A stretch of 64,000 nucleotides of DNA. It comes from Actinoplanes flavus (GTDB taxonomy: Bacteria > Actinomycetota > Actinomycetes > Mycobacteriales > Micromonosporaceae). Positions 14,472 through 22,716 of this stretch are shown one piece after another. Each line of letters starts with the position of its first letter. Within the stretch, counting starts at the first letter, position 1. Location: assembly GCF_017592555.1 (NCBI RefSeq), contig NZ_JAGFNS010000008.1, positions 90,462-154,461 on the forward strand, in the 5' to 3' direction. Both the position numbers and the translations under genes were made by a program. A model generated the notes under the pieces. That model was given only the letters and a program-made list of their open reading frames with translations, had not been told where the DNA came from and did no database searches.

Positions 14472-16879
14472 TACTGGCACGCCTCACACGATTCGGGGTT
14501 TTCCAGGGAGCAGAGTTCGGCCTCGGTCAGCGCCGGGATCAGCGACACCGGCGCGACCGGTACGGCGGCCGCCGGGGTGGTGACCGCGACGGTCGCCTGC
14601 TGAATCCGGGTCGCCGGGCGCGACCGCAGGTAGTAGGAGGTCTTCAGGCCGGCCTTCCAGGCGTACAGGTACATCGAGGACAGCTTGTTGATGGTCGGCG
14701 CCGCCAGGAACAGGTTCAGCGACTGTGACTGGTCGATGTACGGCGCCCGGGCCGCGGCCAGCTCGATCAGCGCCTTCTGCGGCAGCTCCCACGCCGTACG
14801 GAACAGCTCGCGCACGTCGGCGGGGATCTCGGCGATGCCCTGCACCGATCCCTCGGCGCGTTTGATCGCCTCACGGATCGGGGCGGTCCAGAGTCCGCGG
14901 GCCTTGAGCTCGCGTACCAGATAGGTGTTGATCTGCAGGAACTCGCCCGACATGGTCTCGCGTTTGAACAGGTTGCTGACCTGCGGCTCGATGCATTCGT
15001 AGCAGCCGGCGATGGACGCGATGGTGGCCGTCGGGGCGATCGCGATCAGCAGCGAGTTGCGCAGGCCGTGCTCGGCGATCGACGCCCGCAGCGCATCCCA
15101 GCGCCCGGTCTGCGAGACGGTGGCGCCCCACAGGTCCGGGTGCAGGTCGCCGCGGGCGGCGCGGGTCTGCGGATACGCCGGGTGCGGGCCGAACCGCTGG
15201 GCGAGCGCGACCGACGACTCCAGCGCGGTCAGGAAGATCTCCTCCTGGATCCGGGTGGACAGGTCGCGGGCCTCGGCCGAGTCGAACGGCAGGCCGAGGA
15301 TGAAGAACGCGTCCTGCAGGCCCATCAGGCCGAGGCCGACCGGCCGCCAGCGCGGGTTCGACGCCGCGGCCTGCCGCGACGGGTAGTAGTTGATGTCGAT
15401 GACCCGGTCCAGGTAGACGACCGCGGCGCGGACGGTGTCCCTCAACTTCACCCAGTCGACACCGTCAGCATTGACGTGTGCACTCAGGTTGATCGAGCCG
15501 AGATTGCACACGGCGGTCTCGTCGTCGTCGTTGACCTCGAGGATCTCGGTGCACAGGTTGGACAGGTGGATGGTGTTGCCCGGTTCGCCGGTCTGGTTGG
15601 AGAGCGCGTTCGACCGGTCCTTGAACGTCATCCAGCCGTTGCCGGTCTGCGCCAGGGTTCGCATCATCCGCCCGTACAGATCGCGGGCCTTGATGGTTTT
15701 GACCGCCTTCTTCTCGGCCCGGCGGTAGGCCTCGTCGAACGCCTCGCCGAAGAGGTCCGGCAACTCGGGGGCGTCGGACGGGTCGATCAGCGACCAGTCC
15801 TCGTCGGCCTCCACCCGGCGCATGAACTCGTCCGGGATCCAGTTGGCCAGATTCAGGTTGTGGGTGCGCCGGGACTCCTCGCCGGTGTTGTCCCGCAGCT
15901 CCAGGAACTCCTCGACGTCCGGGTGCCACGGTTCGAGGTAGACGCAGGCGGCGCCCTTGCGCCGGCCGCCCTGGTTGACCGCCGCCACCCCGGCGTCGAG
16001 GGTCTTCAGGAACGGGACGATGCCGTTGGACCGGCCGTTCGTGCCGCGGATCAGCGCGCCCCGGCCACGGACCCGGGTCCAGGAGATGCCGATGCCGCCG
16101 GAGAACTTCGACAGTTTCGCCACCTGGTGGTAGCGCTCGTAGATCGAGTCGAGCTCGTCGCGCGGCGAGTCGACCAGGAAACACGACGACATCTGGGTGT
16201 GCCGGGTGCCCGAGTTGAACAGCGTCGGCGAGGACGGCAGGTAGGCCAGCGACGACATGAGCCGGTAGAAGCCGATCGCCTCGCGGGCGTCCTCCGACAG
16301 GCCGCAGGCGACCCGCAGCAGCCAGTACTGCGGGGTCTCCACGACCAGGCGCGACCGCGGGTGGCGCAGCAGGTAGCGGTCGGCGACGGTACGCAGCCCG
16401 AAGTACTCGAACCGCAGGTCGCCGGCGGCATCGACGGCGTCGTCGAGTTCGCGGGCGTTGCCGGCCACGAACGCGGCGGTCCCGTCGCCGATCAGGCCCT
16501 GCTGGTGGGCGTACCGGATGGACTGGGAGAAACTCGCGACGCCCTGGCCGCGAACCTCCTTGTCGACGTACGCGGCGAGCAGGCGGGCCGCGAGCTTCGA
16601 GTACTGCGGCTCCTCACCGATCAACTCGGCAGCCGTCTGGATCGACAGTTTGTCCAGCTCAGCGGTGGTGGCACCGTCGTAGAGGCCACTGATGGTCCGG
16701 GTGGCGACCCGCAGCGGGTCGACCTCGCCGAGGTCGGTGACCCACAGCTCGACCGCCTTGACGATCTTGTTGACGTCGACCGGTTCCAGGTCGCCGTCAC
16801 GTTTCCGGACCCGCATCACGTGCCGGCGCTGCTCCGGCACCACGTGCCCGGCCAGCGGCGGACCCTGTGTCGCTGTCAT
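14471..16879 (-). CDS. nrdA: class Ia ribonucleotide reductase, alpha (catalytic) subunit
   Basis: 802 residues; reduces ribonucleoside diphosphates for DNA synthesis. An ATP-cone allosteric domain occupies about residues 19-110 (VRKRDGDLEPVDVNKIVKAVE). The catalytic barrel has SSCFLVDS with the first redox Cys, the NLCTEIL Asn/Cys/Glu triad, the second redox Cys downstream, and the radical-relay Tyr pair in KTSYYLRSRP. The C-terminal CEAC motif is the swinging disulfide. The ATG at 16879 follows GAGGGG. Expression is predicted to be shut off by coenzyme B12 through the upstream riboswitch, with NrdR boxes further upstream. Confidence 0.95.
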   Translation of the reverse strand: MTATQGPPLAGHVVPEQRRHVMRVRKRDGDLEPVDVNKIVKAVELWVTDLGEVDPLRVATRTISGLYDGATTAELDKLSIQTAAELIGEEPQYSKLAARLLAAYVDKEVRGQGVASFSQSIRYAHQQGLIGDGTAAFVAGNARELDDAVDAAGDLRFEYFGLRTVADRYLLRHPRSRLVVETPQYWLLRVACGLSEDAREAIGFYRLMSSLAYLPSSPTLFNSGTRHTQMSSCFLVDSPRDELDSIYERYHQVAKLSKFSGGIGISWTRVRGRGALIRGTNGRSNGIVPFLKTLDAGVAAVNQGGRRKGAACVYLEPWHPDVEEFLELRDNTGEESRRTHNLNLANWIPDEFMRRVEADEDWSLIDPSDAPELPDLFGEAFDEAYRRAEKKAVKTIKARDLYGRMMRTLAQTGNGWMTFKDRSNALSNQTGEPGNTIHLSNLCTEILEVNDDDETAVCNLGSINLSAHVNADGVDWVKLRDTVRAAVVYLDRVIDINYYPSRQAAASNPRWRPVGLGLMGLQDAFFILGLPFDSAEARDLSTRIQEEIFLTALESSVALAQRFGPHPAYPQTRAARGDLHPDLWGATVSQTGRWDALRASIAEHGLRNSLLIAIAPTATIASIAGCYECIEPQVSNLFKRETMSGEFLQINTYLVRELKARGLWTAPIREAIKRAEGSVQGIAEIPADVRELFRTAWELPQKALIELAAARAPYIDQSQSLNLFLAAPTINKLSSMYLYAWKAGLKTSYYLRSRPATRIQQATVAVTTPAAAVPVAPVSLIPALTEAELCSLENPESCEACQ

Positions 16880-17021
16880 GTCCCGTCCCCTCTTCACGCC
16901 CACTCGACAAGATCGCCGAACGCGCAGGGGGACGCCGCCGTGACCCACGACGGGACGACGGCCGGTGGCGTCAGCCGTCCCACGCGGCCTTCGACCGCCG
17001 CACACCGGTGGCGTACGGCGC

Positions 17022-17206
17022 GCTGGCAGGTCTTCGGACTCGTGGGCGCCGAACACGCTCCTACTGGCCGTCGCTTCCCAGACCCGAAGGTCCAGTGCTT
17101 CATGACGGCGGTCGTTCCCACTCACCGCTGCGGGGCAGTCCCGGTTTCACACCGGGTTCCCTGTTGCCTCGGCCACGCCCTGACGGGCATGACCGAACCA
17201 GCTGCG
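17022..17206 (-). promoter_or_regulatory. adenosylcobalamin riboswitch controlling nrdAB
   Basis: Read on the minus strand, the leader contains the cobalamin-aptamer core: CCGGTGTGAAACCGGGACTG followed by CCCCGCAGCGGTGAG (about 17121-17158), and near its 3' end GAGTCCGAAGACCTGCC (17025-17041), the conserved closing segment. The aptamer sits about 140 nt upstream of the nrdA start, leaving room for an expression platform. In Streptomyces coelicolor the class Ia nrdABS operon is repressed by B12 through such a riboswitch, so that the B12-dependent class II enzyme is used instead. The same logic is inferred here. Confidence 0.92.
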
Positions 17207-17210
17207 GGAG

Positions 17211-17257
17211 ACACCATATATGGATGCGAGCGGAAAGGCATACCCAACATGGTGTGT
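17211..17257 (-). promoter_or_regulatory. two NrdR-like boxes upstream of the nrdAB leader
   Basis: Box 1 (17211-17226) reads ACACCATATATGGATG and box 2 (17242-17257) ACCCAACATGGTGTGT. Against the NrdR consensus ACACWATATATWGTGT they match at about 11 and 12 of 16 positions. They start 31 bp apart, about three helical turns, the spacing expected for NrdR. They lie where the nrdAB promoter should be, so NrdR repression would add to the riboswitch control. The nrdR gene itself is not in the window. Confidence 0.65.
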
Positions 17258-17279
17258 CGAATCCGTCAGCCGGTCATGA

Positions 17280-17708
17280 TCACTCCACGGTGGGCCAGGT
17301 CCACGCGACCCGGGTGACAACCAGCAGGAGCGCCGTCTGCGTCAGGATCCCGGCGATGTAGTAGATCCAGCTCTCCCCGATGAGCGAGGCCGCCGCGGTC
17401 ACCGCGTAGAACAGGCTGACCACGATGTTGGCGATCCGGTTGACCCGCGCCGGGGCGAGCAGCGAGACGGCGACCATCGACGCGGCGACCACGATGTACA
17501 GCGTCGTGAGCACCAGGAACGTCTGGTCGATCGCGAACCCGGCGCCGGACACCTCGCCGGCGAGCACACCGTGGATCACATCGGCGCGGAAGAAGCCGAA
17601 GATGTCGACGTAGGCGAAGACGAGCAGCGTGGTGACCCACAGGCCACTGAGGACGATCTTGACGTCGACCCGGGTGTCGACGAGGTCGCTCGTTCGGTTC
17701 ACGGTCAT
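17280..17708 (-). CDS. DUF6326-type small integral membrane protein
   Basis: 142 residues with four membrane segments (about 18-37, 60-82, 87-108, 112-134). The opening LVDTRVDVKIVLSGLW and the FAYVDIFGFF segment resemble the DUF6326 family. Function unknown. AAAGGGA precedes the ATG. It lies upstream of the nrdAB promoter on the same strand. Confidence 0.65.
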   Translation of the reverse strand: MTVNRTSDLVDTRVDVKIVLSGLWVTTLLVFAYVDIFGFFRADVIHGVLAGEVSGAGFAIDQTFLVLTTLYIVVAASMVAVSLLAPARVNRIANIVVSLFYAVTAAASLIGESWIYYIAGILTQTALLLVVTRVAWTWPTVE

Positions 17709-17840
17709 TCCCTTTCGGTCGCCCGTACCGTTGCCGGGTTCTCAGTCTCGAACGGCCCGGCGGCGCGGCGCCCGGATCCGATGGCCGACGTTTCCCTGGC
17801 CTATCGGCCAGGTGAGCGCCCGATCGCTACCGTGACATGC

Positions 17841-18959
17841 GTGCCGACCGCGGCGGGAAGGTTGCCGTACACCCGGCGCGACGGGACCCTCGCCGCGCTG
17901 GTGCTCGCCGTGCTCGTGATCGAGGTGGTCTTCCGGGACCTGACCTGGCGACCGGTGGCCGCCGTCTTCGGATGCGGGCTGGCGCTCGCCGTCCTGGTCC
18001 GGCGGACCCATCCGCTGGCGGCGGTGGTGTTCGCGTACGGCGGGTTCGCGGTCCTCGACGTCGCCGCGTTCGCCGTCGGGGCCGACCCGGTGGTGCTGCA
18101 CGCCGGCTGGGTGGTGCTGGTGCTGGACTATGCGCTGCTGCGGTGGGGCGACGGCCGCGACGCGGTCATCGGGCTGGCGGTCATGGCGGTGGCGGTGGCC
18201 GCCATCGTCGGCGTCGACTTCCCCGGGGTCGCCGAGACGATCGCCGGGATCGCCGTCCTGCTGTTCGCCGCGGCCCTCGGCGCGTCCGTACGGTACCGGG
18301 GCATCGCCCGTGAACAGCTGATCGCGCGGGCCCGGCTACAGGAACGCGAACAGCTGGCCCGGGAACTGCACGACACCGTGGCCCACCACGTCTCCGCGAT
18401 CGCGATCCAGGCGCAGGCGGGCCTGTTCCTGGCCCGGTCGTCGTCGCTGAGCGGAGCGACCGAGGCCCTCGAGACCATCGACCGCGAGGCGGCCCGGACA
18501 CTCGCGGAGATGCGCACGATGGTCAGCGCCCTACGCGATCATCAGCAGCGGCCGCCGCTGGTCCCCCGGCACCGGATCGCCGACATCGAACGCCTCGCCA
18601 CCGACGGGACCGAGGCGCCGCGCATCGGCGTCGCGCTGCACGGGGACCTGACGAACCTCCCGCCGGCCGTCGAAGGCGCCCTCTACCGCGTGACGCAGGA
18701 ATCGATCACCAACGCTCACCGCCACGCCCAGCAGGCGACCCGGGTCGACGTCGAGGTGACCGGCGGCGCCACCGAGGTCCGGCTGACGGTCAGCGACGAC
18801 GGCGCCCGCGTCGCGTCCGCCGCCCATCGGCCCGGGTACGGGCTGGTCGGCATGACCGAGCGGATCACGCTGCTGGGTGGCACACTCACCGCCGGACCGC
18901 GGCCCGATCGCGGCTGGACCGTGCGGGCCGTCCTCCCCCGCCGGGACGCCACGCCATGA
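17841..18959 (+). CDS. NarL-type sensor histidine kinase (HisKA_3)
   Basis: 372 residues. Five or so membrane segments in residues 15-155 form the sensor. The dimerisation domain has His177 in ARELHDTVAHHVS, the HisKA_3 motif, and a HATPase domain follows (ESITNAHRHAQ, VSDDGARV, YGLVGMTERI). The GTG at 17841 lies 7 nt after TACCGT and suggests a leaderless mRNA. Its stop codon overlaps the response-regulator start by ATGA, so the two are coupled. The signal is unknown. Confidence 0.9.
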   Translation: MPTAAGRLPYTRRDGTLAALVLAVLVIEVVFRDLTWRPVAAVFGCGLALAVLVRRTHPLAAVVFAYGGFAVLDVAAFAVGADPVVLHAGWVVLVLDYALLRWGDGRDAVIGLAVMAVAVAAIVGVDFPGVAETIAGIAVLLFAAALGASVRYRGIAREQLIARARLQEREQLARELHDTVAHHVSAIAIQAQAGLFLARSSSLSGATEALETIDREAARTLAEMRTMVSALRDHQQRPPLVPRHRIADIERLATDGTEAPRIGVALHGDLTNLPPAVEGALYRVTQESITNAHRHAQQATRVDVEVTGGATEVRLTVSDDGARVASAAHRPGYGLVGMTERITLLGGTLTAGPRPDRGWTVRAVLPRRDATP

Positions 18960-19609
18960 CCATCCGCGTTCTCATCGCCGACGACCAGGGCATCGTACGG
19001 GCGGGGCTGTCGACGATCCTCAACGGCCGGCCCGGCATCGACGTGGTCGGCGAAGCGGCCGACGGGCGGACGGCCGTCGCGCTCGCCCGCCGCCTGCGGC
19101 CCGACGTGTGCCTGTTCGACATCCGGATGCCCGTGCTGGACGGCATCGAGGCCACCCGTCTGCTCGCCGGGCCGGACGTCACCGATCCGGTCGCCGTCAT
19201 CGTGATCACCACGTTCGACACCGACGAGTACATCTACGGGGCCCTCCAGGCCGGCGCCCGCGGCTTCCTGCTCAAAGGCGCCGAACCGGACCAGCTGGTC
19301 CAGGCGATCCACGCCGCCGTGCAGGGTGACGCGCTCATCGACCCGGCCGTCACCGGCCGGCTGCTCGCCACGTTCGCCACCCGCGGCCCCGCCACCGCGG
19401 CGGTCCAGCCGATCGACGCCCTGACCGAGCGGGAGGAGGACGTGCTGGGCCGGGTCGCGCTGGGCCGGACGAACGCCGAGATCGCGCGGGAGCTGCACAT
19501 CAGCATGAGCACGGTCAAATTCCACCTCACCGGCCTGATGACCAAACTCGGCGCCCGGAACCGGGTCGAACTCGCCATCTGGGCCTACCGGACCAACCGC
19601 GTCACGTGA
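18956..19609 (+). CDS. NarL/LuxR-family response regulator
   Basis: 217 residues. The receiver has Asp55 (LFDIRMP), the acidic pair DD at 9-10 and a Lys in LLKGAEP. The C-terminal LuxR helix-turn-helix (about 148-210) reads LTEREEDVLGRVALGRTNAEIA, and then STVKFHLTGLMTKLGARNR. It is the cognate partner of the kinase it overlaps by four bases. Target genes are not evident; the ZIP transporter next door is convergent. Confidence 0.92.
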   Translation: MTIRVLIADDQGIVRAGLSTILNGRPGIDVVGEAADGRTAVALARRLRPDVCLFDIRMPVLDGIEATRLLAGPDVTDPVAVIVITTFDTDEYIYGALQAGARGFLLKGAEPDQLVQAIHAAVQGDALIDPAVTGRLLATFATRGPATAAVQPIDALTEREEDVLGRVALGRTNAEIARELHISMSTVKFHLTGLMTKLGARNRVELAIWAYRTNRVT

Positions 19610-19643
19610 CGCCCGCCCCGGCCGGCGCATGGTCACGGCTCGG

Positions 19644-20417
19644 TCAGAGGGTGGCGAGCACGAACGACGACACGAAACCGGCGGTGGTGCTGAGGGCGAC
19701 GAGCGGACCACCCTTCTCGTACGCCTCCGGCATCAACGTGTCCGCCAGCGAGGCGAGGACGGCCCCCGCGGCGAACGCGAGCGGCAGTGAGATCGTCTCC
19801 GGCGAGGTCGCCGACAGCGGCCCGGCGCCCAGGACCACCGCGAGCGTGAGCAGGGCGGCACAGGTCAGCCAGGTGCCGAGGATGAACGCCTGGGACCGGC
19901 CCTGCGCCCGCATCGAGGCGCTGCCCACCAGCGCCTCGGGAAAATTCGAGACGAAGATCGCGGCCAGCAGGGCCAGCCCGCCACTGCCCTCCCCCAGGGA
20001 GACCCCCAGAGCGACATTCTCCGGTACGCCGTCGAGCGTGACCGCGGCGAGCAGGGCGAGCCCGGCCGCTCCCGAGGTCGAGGCGGTGCTCGGCGGCCGC
20101 TGTCGTGCGGCGGCGTCGACGTCGAGCTTCTCGCTGCCGTGGGCTTCGGGATGGTGTCCCCGGGCGGCGCGGTCGAGCCAGGTGCTCAGAACGGTGAACA
20201 CCACCGCGCCGACGATCAGGCCGACGGCGGCGCGCCAGATTCCGCCGTGCTGGTAGGCGTCGGCGAACAACTCGAACGACAGGGCGGTGATCAGGGCGCC
20301 GGCGGCGAAGGCGAGCATGGTCGCCAGCACCCGCTTGGGCAGTTCGACTCTCGCCCCGAGCACGGCGCCGAGGACCAGCGCGCTCGAGGCGATGATCCCG
20401 AAGATAAGCGCATCCAC
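19644..20417 (-). CDS. ZIP-family metal transporter
   Basis: 257 residues with about eight membrane segments. A His-rich cytoplasmic loop (GHHPEAHGSEK, about 86-96) lies between segments 3 and 4. The metal-transport helices read LDGVPENVALGVSLGEG and FVSNFPEALVGS, matching the HxxxE-like signature with N/P substitutions common in bacterial ZIPs. It probably moves zinc or another divalent cation into the cytoplasm. GTG start. Convergent with the response regulator. Confidence 0.8.
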   Translation of the reverse strand: MDALIFGIIASSALVLGAVLGARVELPKRVLATMLAFAAGALITALSFELFADAYQHGGIWRAAVGLIVGAVVFTVLSTWLDRAARGHHPEAHGSEKLDVDAAARQRPPSTASTSGAAGLALLAAVTLDGVPENVALGVSLGEGSGGLALLAAIFVSNFPEALVGSASMRAQGRSQAFILGTWLTCAALLTLAVVLGAGPLSATSPETISLPLAFAAGAVLASLADTLMPEAYEKGGPLVALSTTAGFVSSFVLATL

Positions 20418-20461
20418 GTCCGCCGATTACCCACTTCCGGGTTTCCTATCGCGTGGAACGG

Positions 20462-20498
20462 CGGACGGGCCGTGACCGACATCGCCACAGCCCGTCCG
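20462..20498 (-). terminator. terminator after the CsbD gene
   Basis: CGGACGGGC (20462-20470) pairs perfectly with GCCCGTCCG (20490-20498) around a 19-nt loop, 12 bp past the CsbD stop. Confidence 0.55.
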
Positions 20499-20510
20499 TA
20501 CGGTGAATGG

Positions 20511-20684
20511 TCAGGACTTGAAAGCGTCCTTGATCTTCTCGCCGGCCTGCTTCAGGTTCGCGCCGGCCTGGTCGGCCTTGCCCTCACCTTCCAGGCGTTC
20601 GTCGTCGGTGGCCTTGCCGACGCCTTCCTTGACCTTGCCGCCGATCTCCTCGGCCTTGTTGTCGACCTTGTCGTCGAATGCCAT
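20511..20684 (-). CDS. CsbD-family stress-response protein
   Basis: 57 residues, highly charged and helical: MAFDDKVDNKAEEIGGKVKEG, then GKATDDERLEGEGKADQA. This is the full CsbD pattern. CsbD is a general-stress protein of unknown mechanism, SigB-dependent in Bacillus. GGAGG lies 6 nt before the ATG. A SigB-like promoter is visible upstream. Confidence 0.9.
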   Translation of the reverse strand: MAFDDKVDNKAEEIGGKVKEGVGKATDDERLEGEGKADQAGANLKQAGEKIKDAFKS

Positions 20685-20726
20685 CGGGCACCTCCGGGTC
20701 ACCGTGGTTGGGTGGATACCAGGTGC

Positions 20727-20751
20727 ATACCCGGAGGAATGTTCGGCAACC
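20727..20751 (-). promoter_or_regulatory. SigB-like stress promoter for the CsbD gene
   Basis: On the minus strand GGTT (20748-20751) is followed after 15 nt by GGGTAT (20727-20732), matching the actinobacterial SigB-type consensus GNNT-N14-16-GGGTAY. Transcription would begin about 35 nt before the CsbD start. This fits the known stress regulation of the family. Confidence 0.6.
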
Positions 20752-20809
20752 GCATGCCCTTCATCACCTCCCTACTGTGGAGCCGGCCGGTGACCGTTAC
20801 CATCCCGGC

Positions 20810-21715
20810 GTGGAAGAGGACCTGACCAGCCGGCTCTACAGCCTCGCCTGGCGGGTCACGCCACGGCTGCCGGACCCGGTCGCCGCGGCCGTCTTCGGCT
20901 CCGTCGCCGCCGGGATGCGCTGGTCCGGCCTGGGCGGGGTGCGGCAGCTGCGGGTCAACCTCGCCCAGGTGCTCGGCCAGACCGCGGACAGTCCCGCCGT
21001 GACCGCCACCGCCGCTCGGGGCGTGCACTCCTACCTGCGTTACTGGCGGGAGTTCTTCGGCCTCACCGGATGGAGCCGGGACCGGATCCGCGACACCGTG
21101 GTCTTCGAGTCGCTGGACCGGGTGGCCGCCGCCCGTGACGCCGGCCGCGGCGTGGTGCTGGCGCTGCCGCACAGCGGCAACTGGGACCTGGCCGGGGCCG
21201 CGCTGGTGCTGAGCGGGCACCCGTTCACGACGGTCGCGCAGCGCCTGCGCCCGGAAGGGCTCTACCAGCGGTTCGTGAGCCACCGGGCGGCGCTCGGCAT
21301 CGAGGTGCTCCCCGCCGACGAGACCCGGCGGGCGGTCACCGCGCTCACCCGGCGGCTGCGGGCCGGCGAGGTGGTGTGCCTGGTCGCCGACCGGGACACG
21401 TCCGCGGCCGGCATCGGCGTGCGGTTCTGCGGCGCGCCGACGACCTTCCCGGCCGGGCCCGCCCAGCTGGCGCTGCGCACCGGGGCCGCGCTGCTGCCGG
21501 TGTCACTCTGGTACGACGGCCCGCGGCTCCGGGTCCGGATCCACCCGGAGATCGTCCCGGGCCGTGACGGCGCCACCCGGGCCCGGGTGGCGGCGATGAC
21601 GCAGGAGCTGGCCGACGTCTTCACCGGCGCCGTCCGACAGCATCCCCACGACTGGCACGTGCTGCAACCGGTCTGGCCCGCTGCGGAAACACGAGCTGGT
21701 CGACCCGTTCCTTGA
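20810..21715 (+). CDS. lysophospholipid-type acyltransferase (LpxL/PatA-like, PIM acyltransferase)
   Basis: 301 residues. The catalytic HxxxxD motif is LPHSGNWD (His121, Asp126), and the following PFTTVAQRLRPEGLYQRF and VVCLVADRD segments match the HtrB/LpxL family, which in actinobacteria acylates phosphatidylinositol mannosides. The GTG start lies 6 nt after TACCAT. The natural end should be near DWHVLQPVWP; the last 12 residues are not family-like, and a different coding tail starts in another frame at 21681, so the 3' end may be rearranged. Confidence 0.8.
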   Translation: MEEDLTSRLYSLAWRVTPRLPDPVAAAVFGSVAAGMRWSGLGGVRQLRVNLAQVLGQTADSPAVTATAARGVHSYLRYWREFFGLTGWSRDRIRDTVVFESLDRVAAARDAGRGVVLALPHSGNWDLAGAALVLSGHPFTTVAQRLRPEGLYQRFVSHRAALGIEVLPADETRRAVTALTRRLRAGEVVCLVADRDTSAAGIGVRFCGAPTTFPAGPAQLALRTGAALLPVSLWYDGPRLRVRIHPEIVPGRDGATRARVAAMTQELADVFTGAVRQHPHDWHVLQPVWPAAETRAGRPVP

Positions 21716-21745
21716 GGAGTCGCTCGACCTGATCGCGGCCGATGG

Positions 21746-22054
21746 TCACTGAACGCCGTAGATGTCCAGGAGCTGGCAGCATCGCAGCTCGACGGATTCC
21801 TCCAGACCGTCGAGTTCCACGTCCACCAGAACGTCACCGTCCGGGGTCCTCGCGAAATACAACTCGACGCGGGAGTCGCCCTCGATGACGACACCGAACC
21901 AGTCCTCGCTGTCCGCATCCGAAGAGTCCACGCCGGCGGCGATCGCGGTCAGGTCGGCCTCGCTCCGGGCCATGCCGGCGATCGCCCCGACGAACGGCAG
22001 CAGGTTCGAACCCGGAATCCAGCCGTGCATCGTGCCGCGTGGCTCCGTCCGCAT
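21746..22054 (-). CDS. hypothetical acidic protein, 102 residues
   Basis: An acidic small protein (MRTEPRGTMHGWIPGSN...) with an alternating pattern near the end (GVVIEGDSRVELYFARTPDGDVLVD split over two strands). I do not recognise the family. The ATG at 22054 lies 6 nt after TAGATT, the leaderless pattern; an internal ATG at 22030 is possible. Confidence 0.5.
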   Translation of the reverse strand: MRTEPRGTMHGWIPGSNLLPFVGAIAGMARSEADLTAIAAGVDSSDADSEDWFGVVIEGDSRVELYFARTPDGDVLVDVELDGLEESVELRCCQLLDIYGVQ

Positions 22055-22081
22055 CGTACGAATCTAACGCAGTTTCGATCT

Positions 22082-22585
22082 TCACAGGCCGAGGGTGACC
22101 GGCTCGGCGGGTATCCCCGATGTGAGCAGGCCGGCCAGCGGTGTGGCGAGGTCGCGGGGCGAGAACAGGTCGGGTCCGGTGTAATCGATGATCTCGGAAA
22201 GCCGCCACCATCGAAAAGCACCGATGTGCTCGGCGGCGATCTGCTCGTCGGTGAACCGCCCTCGAGGCTCGAAGCGGCCGGCGCGGACGAGGAAGTAGTC
22301 GTTGACCATGCCGTCGAAGCCGGGCGCATGATCCGGGGCGACGATGACCTGACGCCAGACGTGCACCGGGTCGGCGCCGGTGACCAGGCCGGTCTCCTCA
22401 AGCAGCTCACGGCGCAACGCGGACAGCCCGTCCTCCCCCGGCTCCACGCCGCCACCCGGAGCAGCCCAGACGCCTTGCGCCCCGTCCGGAACCGCCGGGT
22501 GCGGCGCGACGAACCGGCACAACAGGACCTGGTCATCCTCGTCGAGGATGATCGCGCGGACGGCGATGCGAAGATTTAGCGACAT
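22082..22585 (-). CDS. Nudix hydrolase
   Basis: 167 residues. The Nudix box runs from residue 44 (GGGVEPGEDGLSALRREL, then LEETGL), complete for metal-dependent nucleoside-diphosphate-X hydrolysis. The ATG at 22585 has GGAG 6 nt upstream; a longer N-terminus is open but not family-like. The substrate cannot be told from sequence. Confidence 0.88.
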   Translation of the reverse strand: MSLNLRIAVRAIILDEDDQVLLCRFVAPHPAVPDGAQGVWAAPGGGVEPGEDGLSALRRELLEETGLVTGADPVHVWRQVIVAPDHAPGFDGMVNDYFLVRAGRFEPRGRFTDEQIAAEHIGAFRWWRLSEIIDYTGPDLFSPRDLATPLAGLLTSGIPAEPVTLGL

Positions 22586-22716
22586 GGCGGACTCCAGGTC
22601 TCGTGCCGAAGGGTAGTGCTTCCCCAGGCTCGCACGACGGCCGTCCATCCGGCCGCGACGAGATCAAGACCCGCATCGAGAGGAGCTCGCTCGCGTCGAC
22701 CGGCACCATCTACCGT

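Noticed and set aside
15068..17317. Very long open frame antisense to nrdA
   Set aside because: At this GC content the complement of real genes is often free of stops. Its composition (Val/Arg/Gly/Asp-rich) has no domain logic, and nrdA on the other strand is certain.
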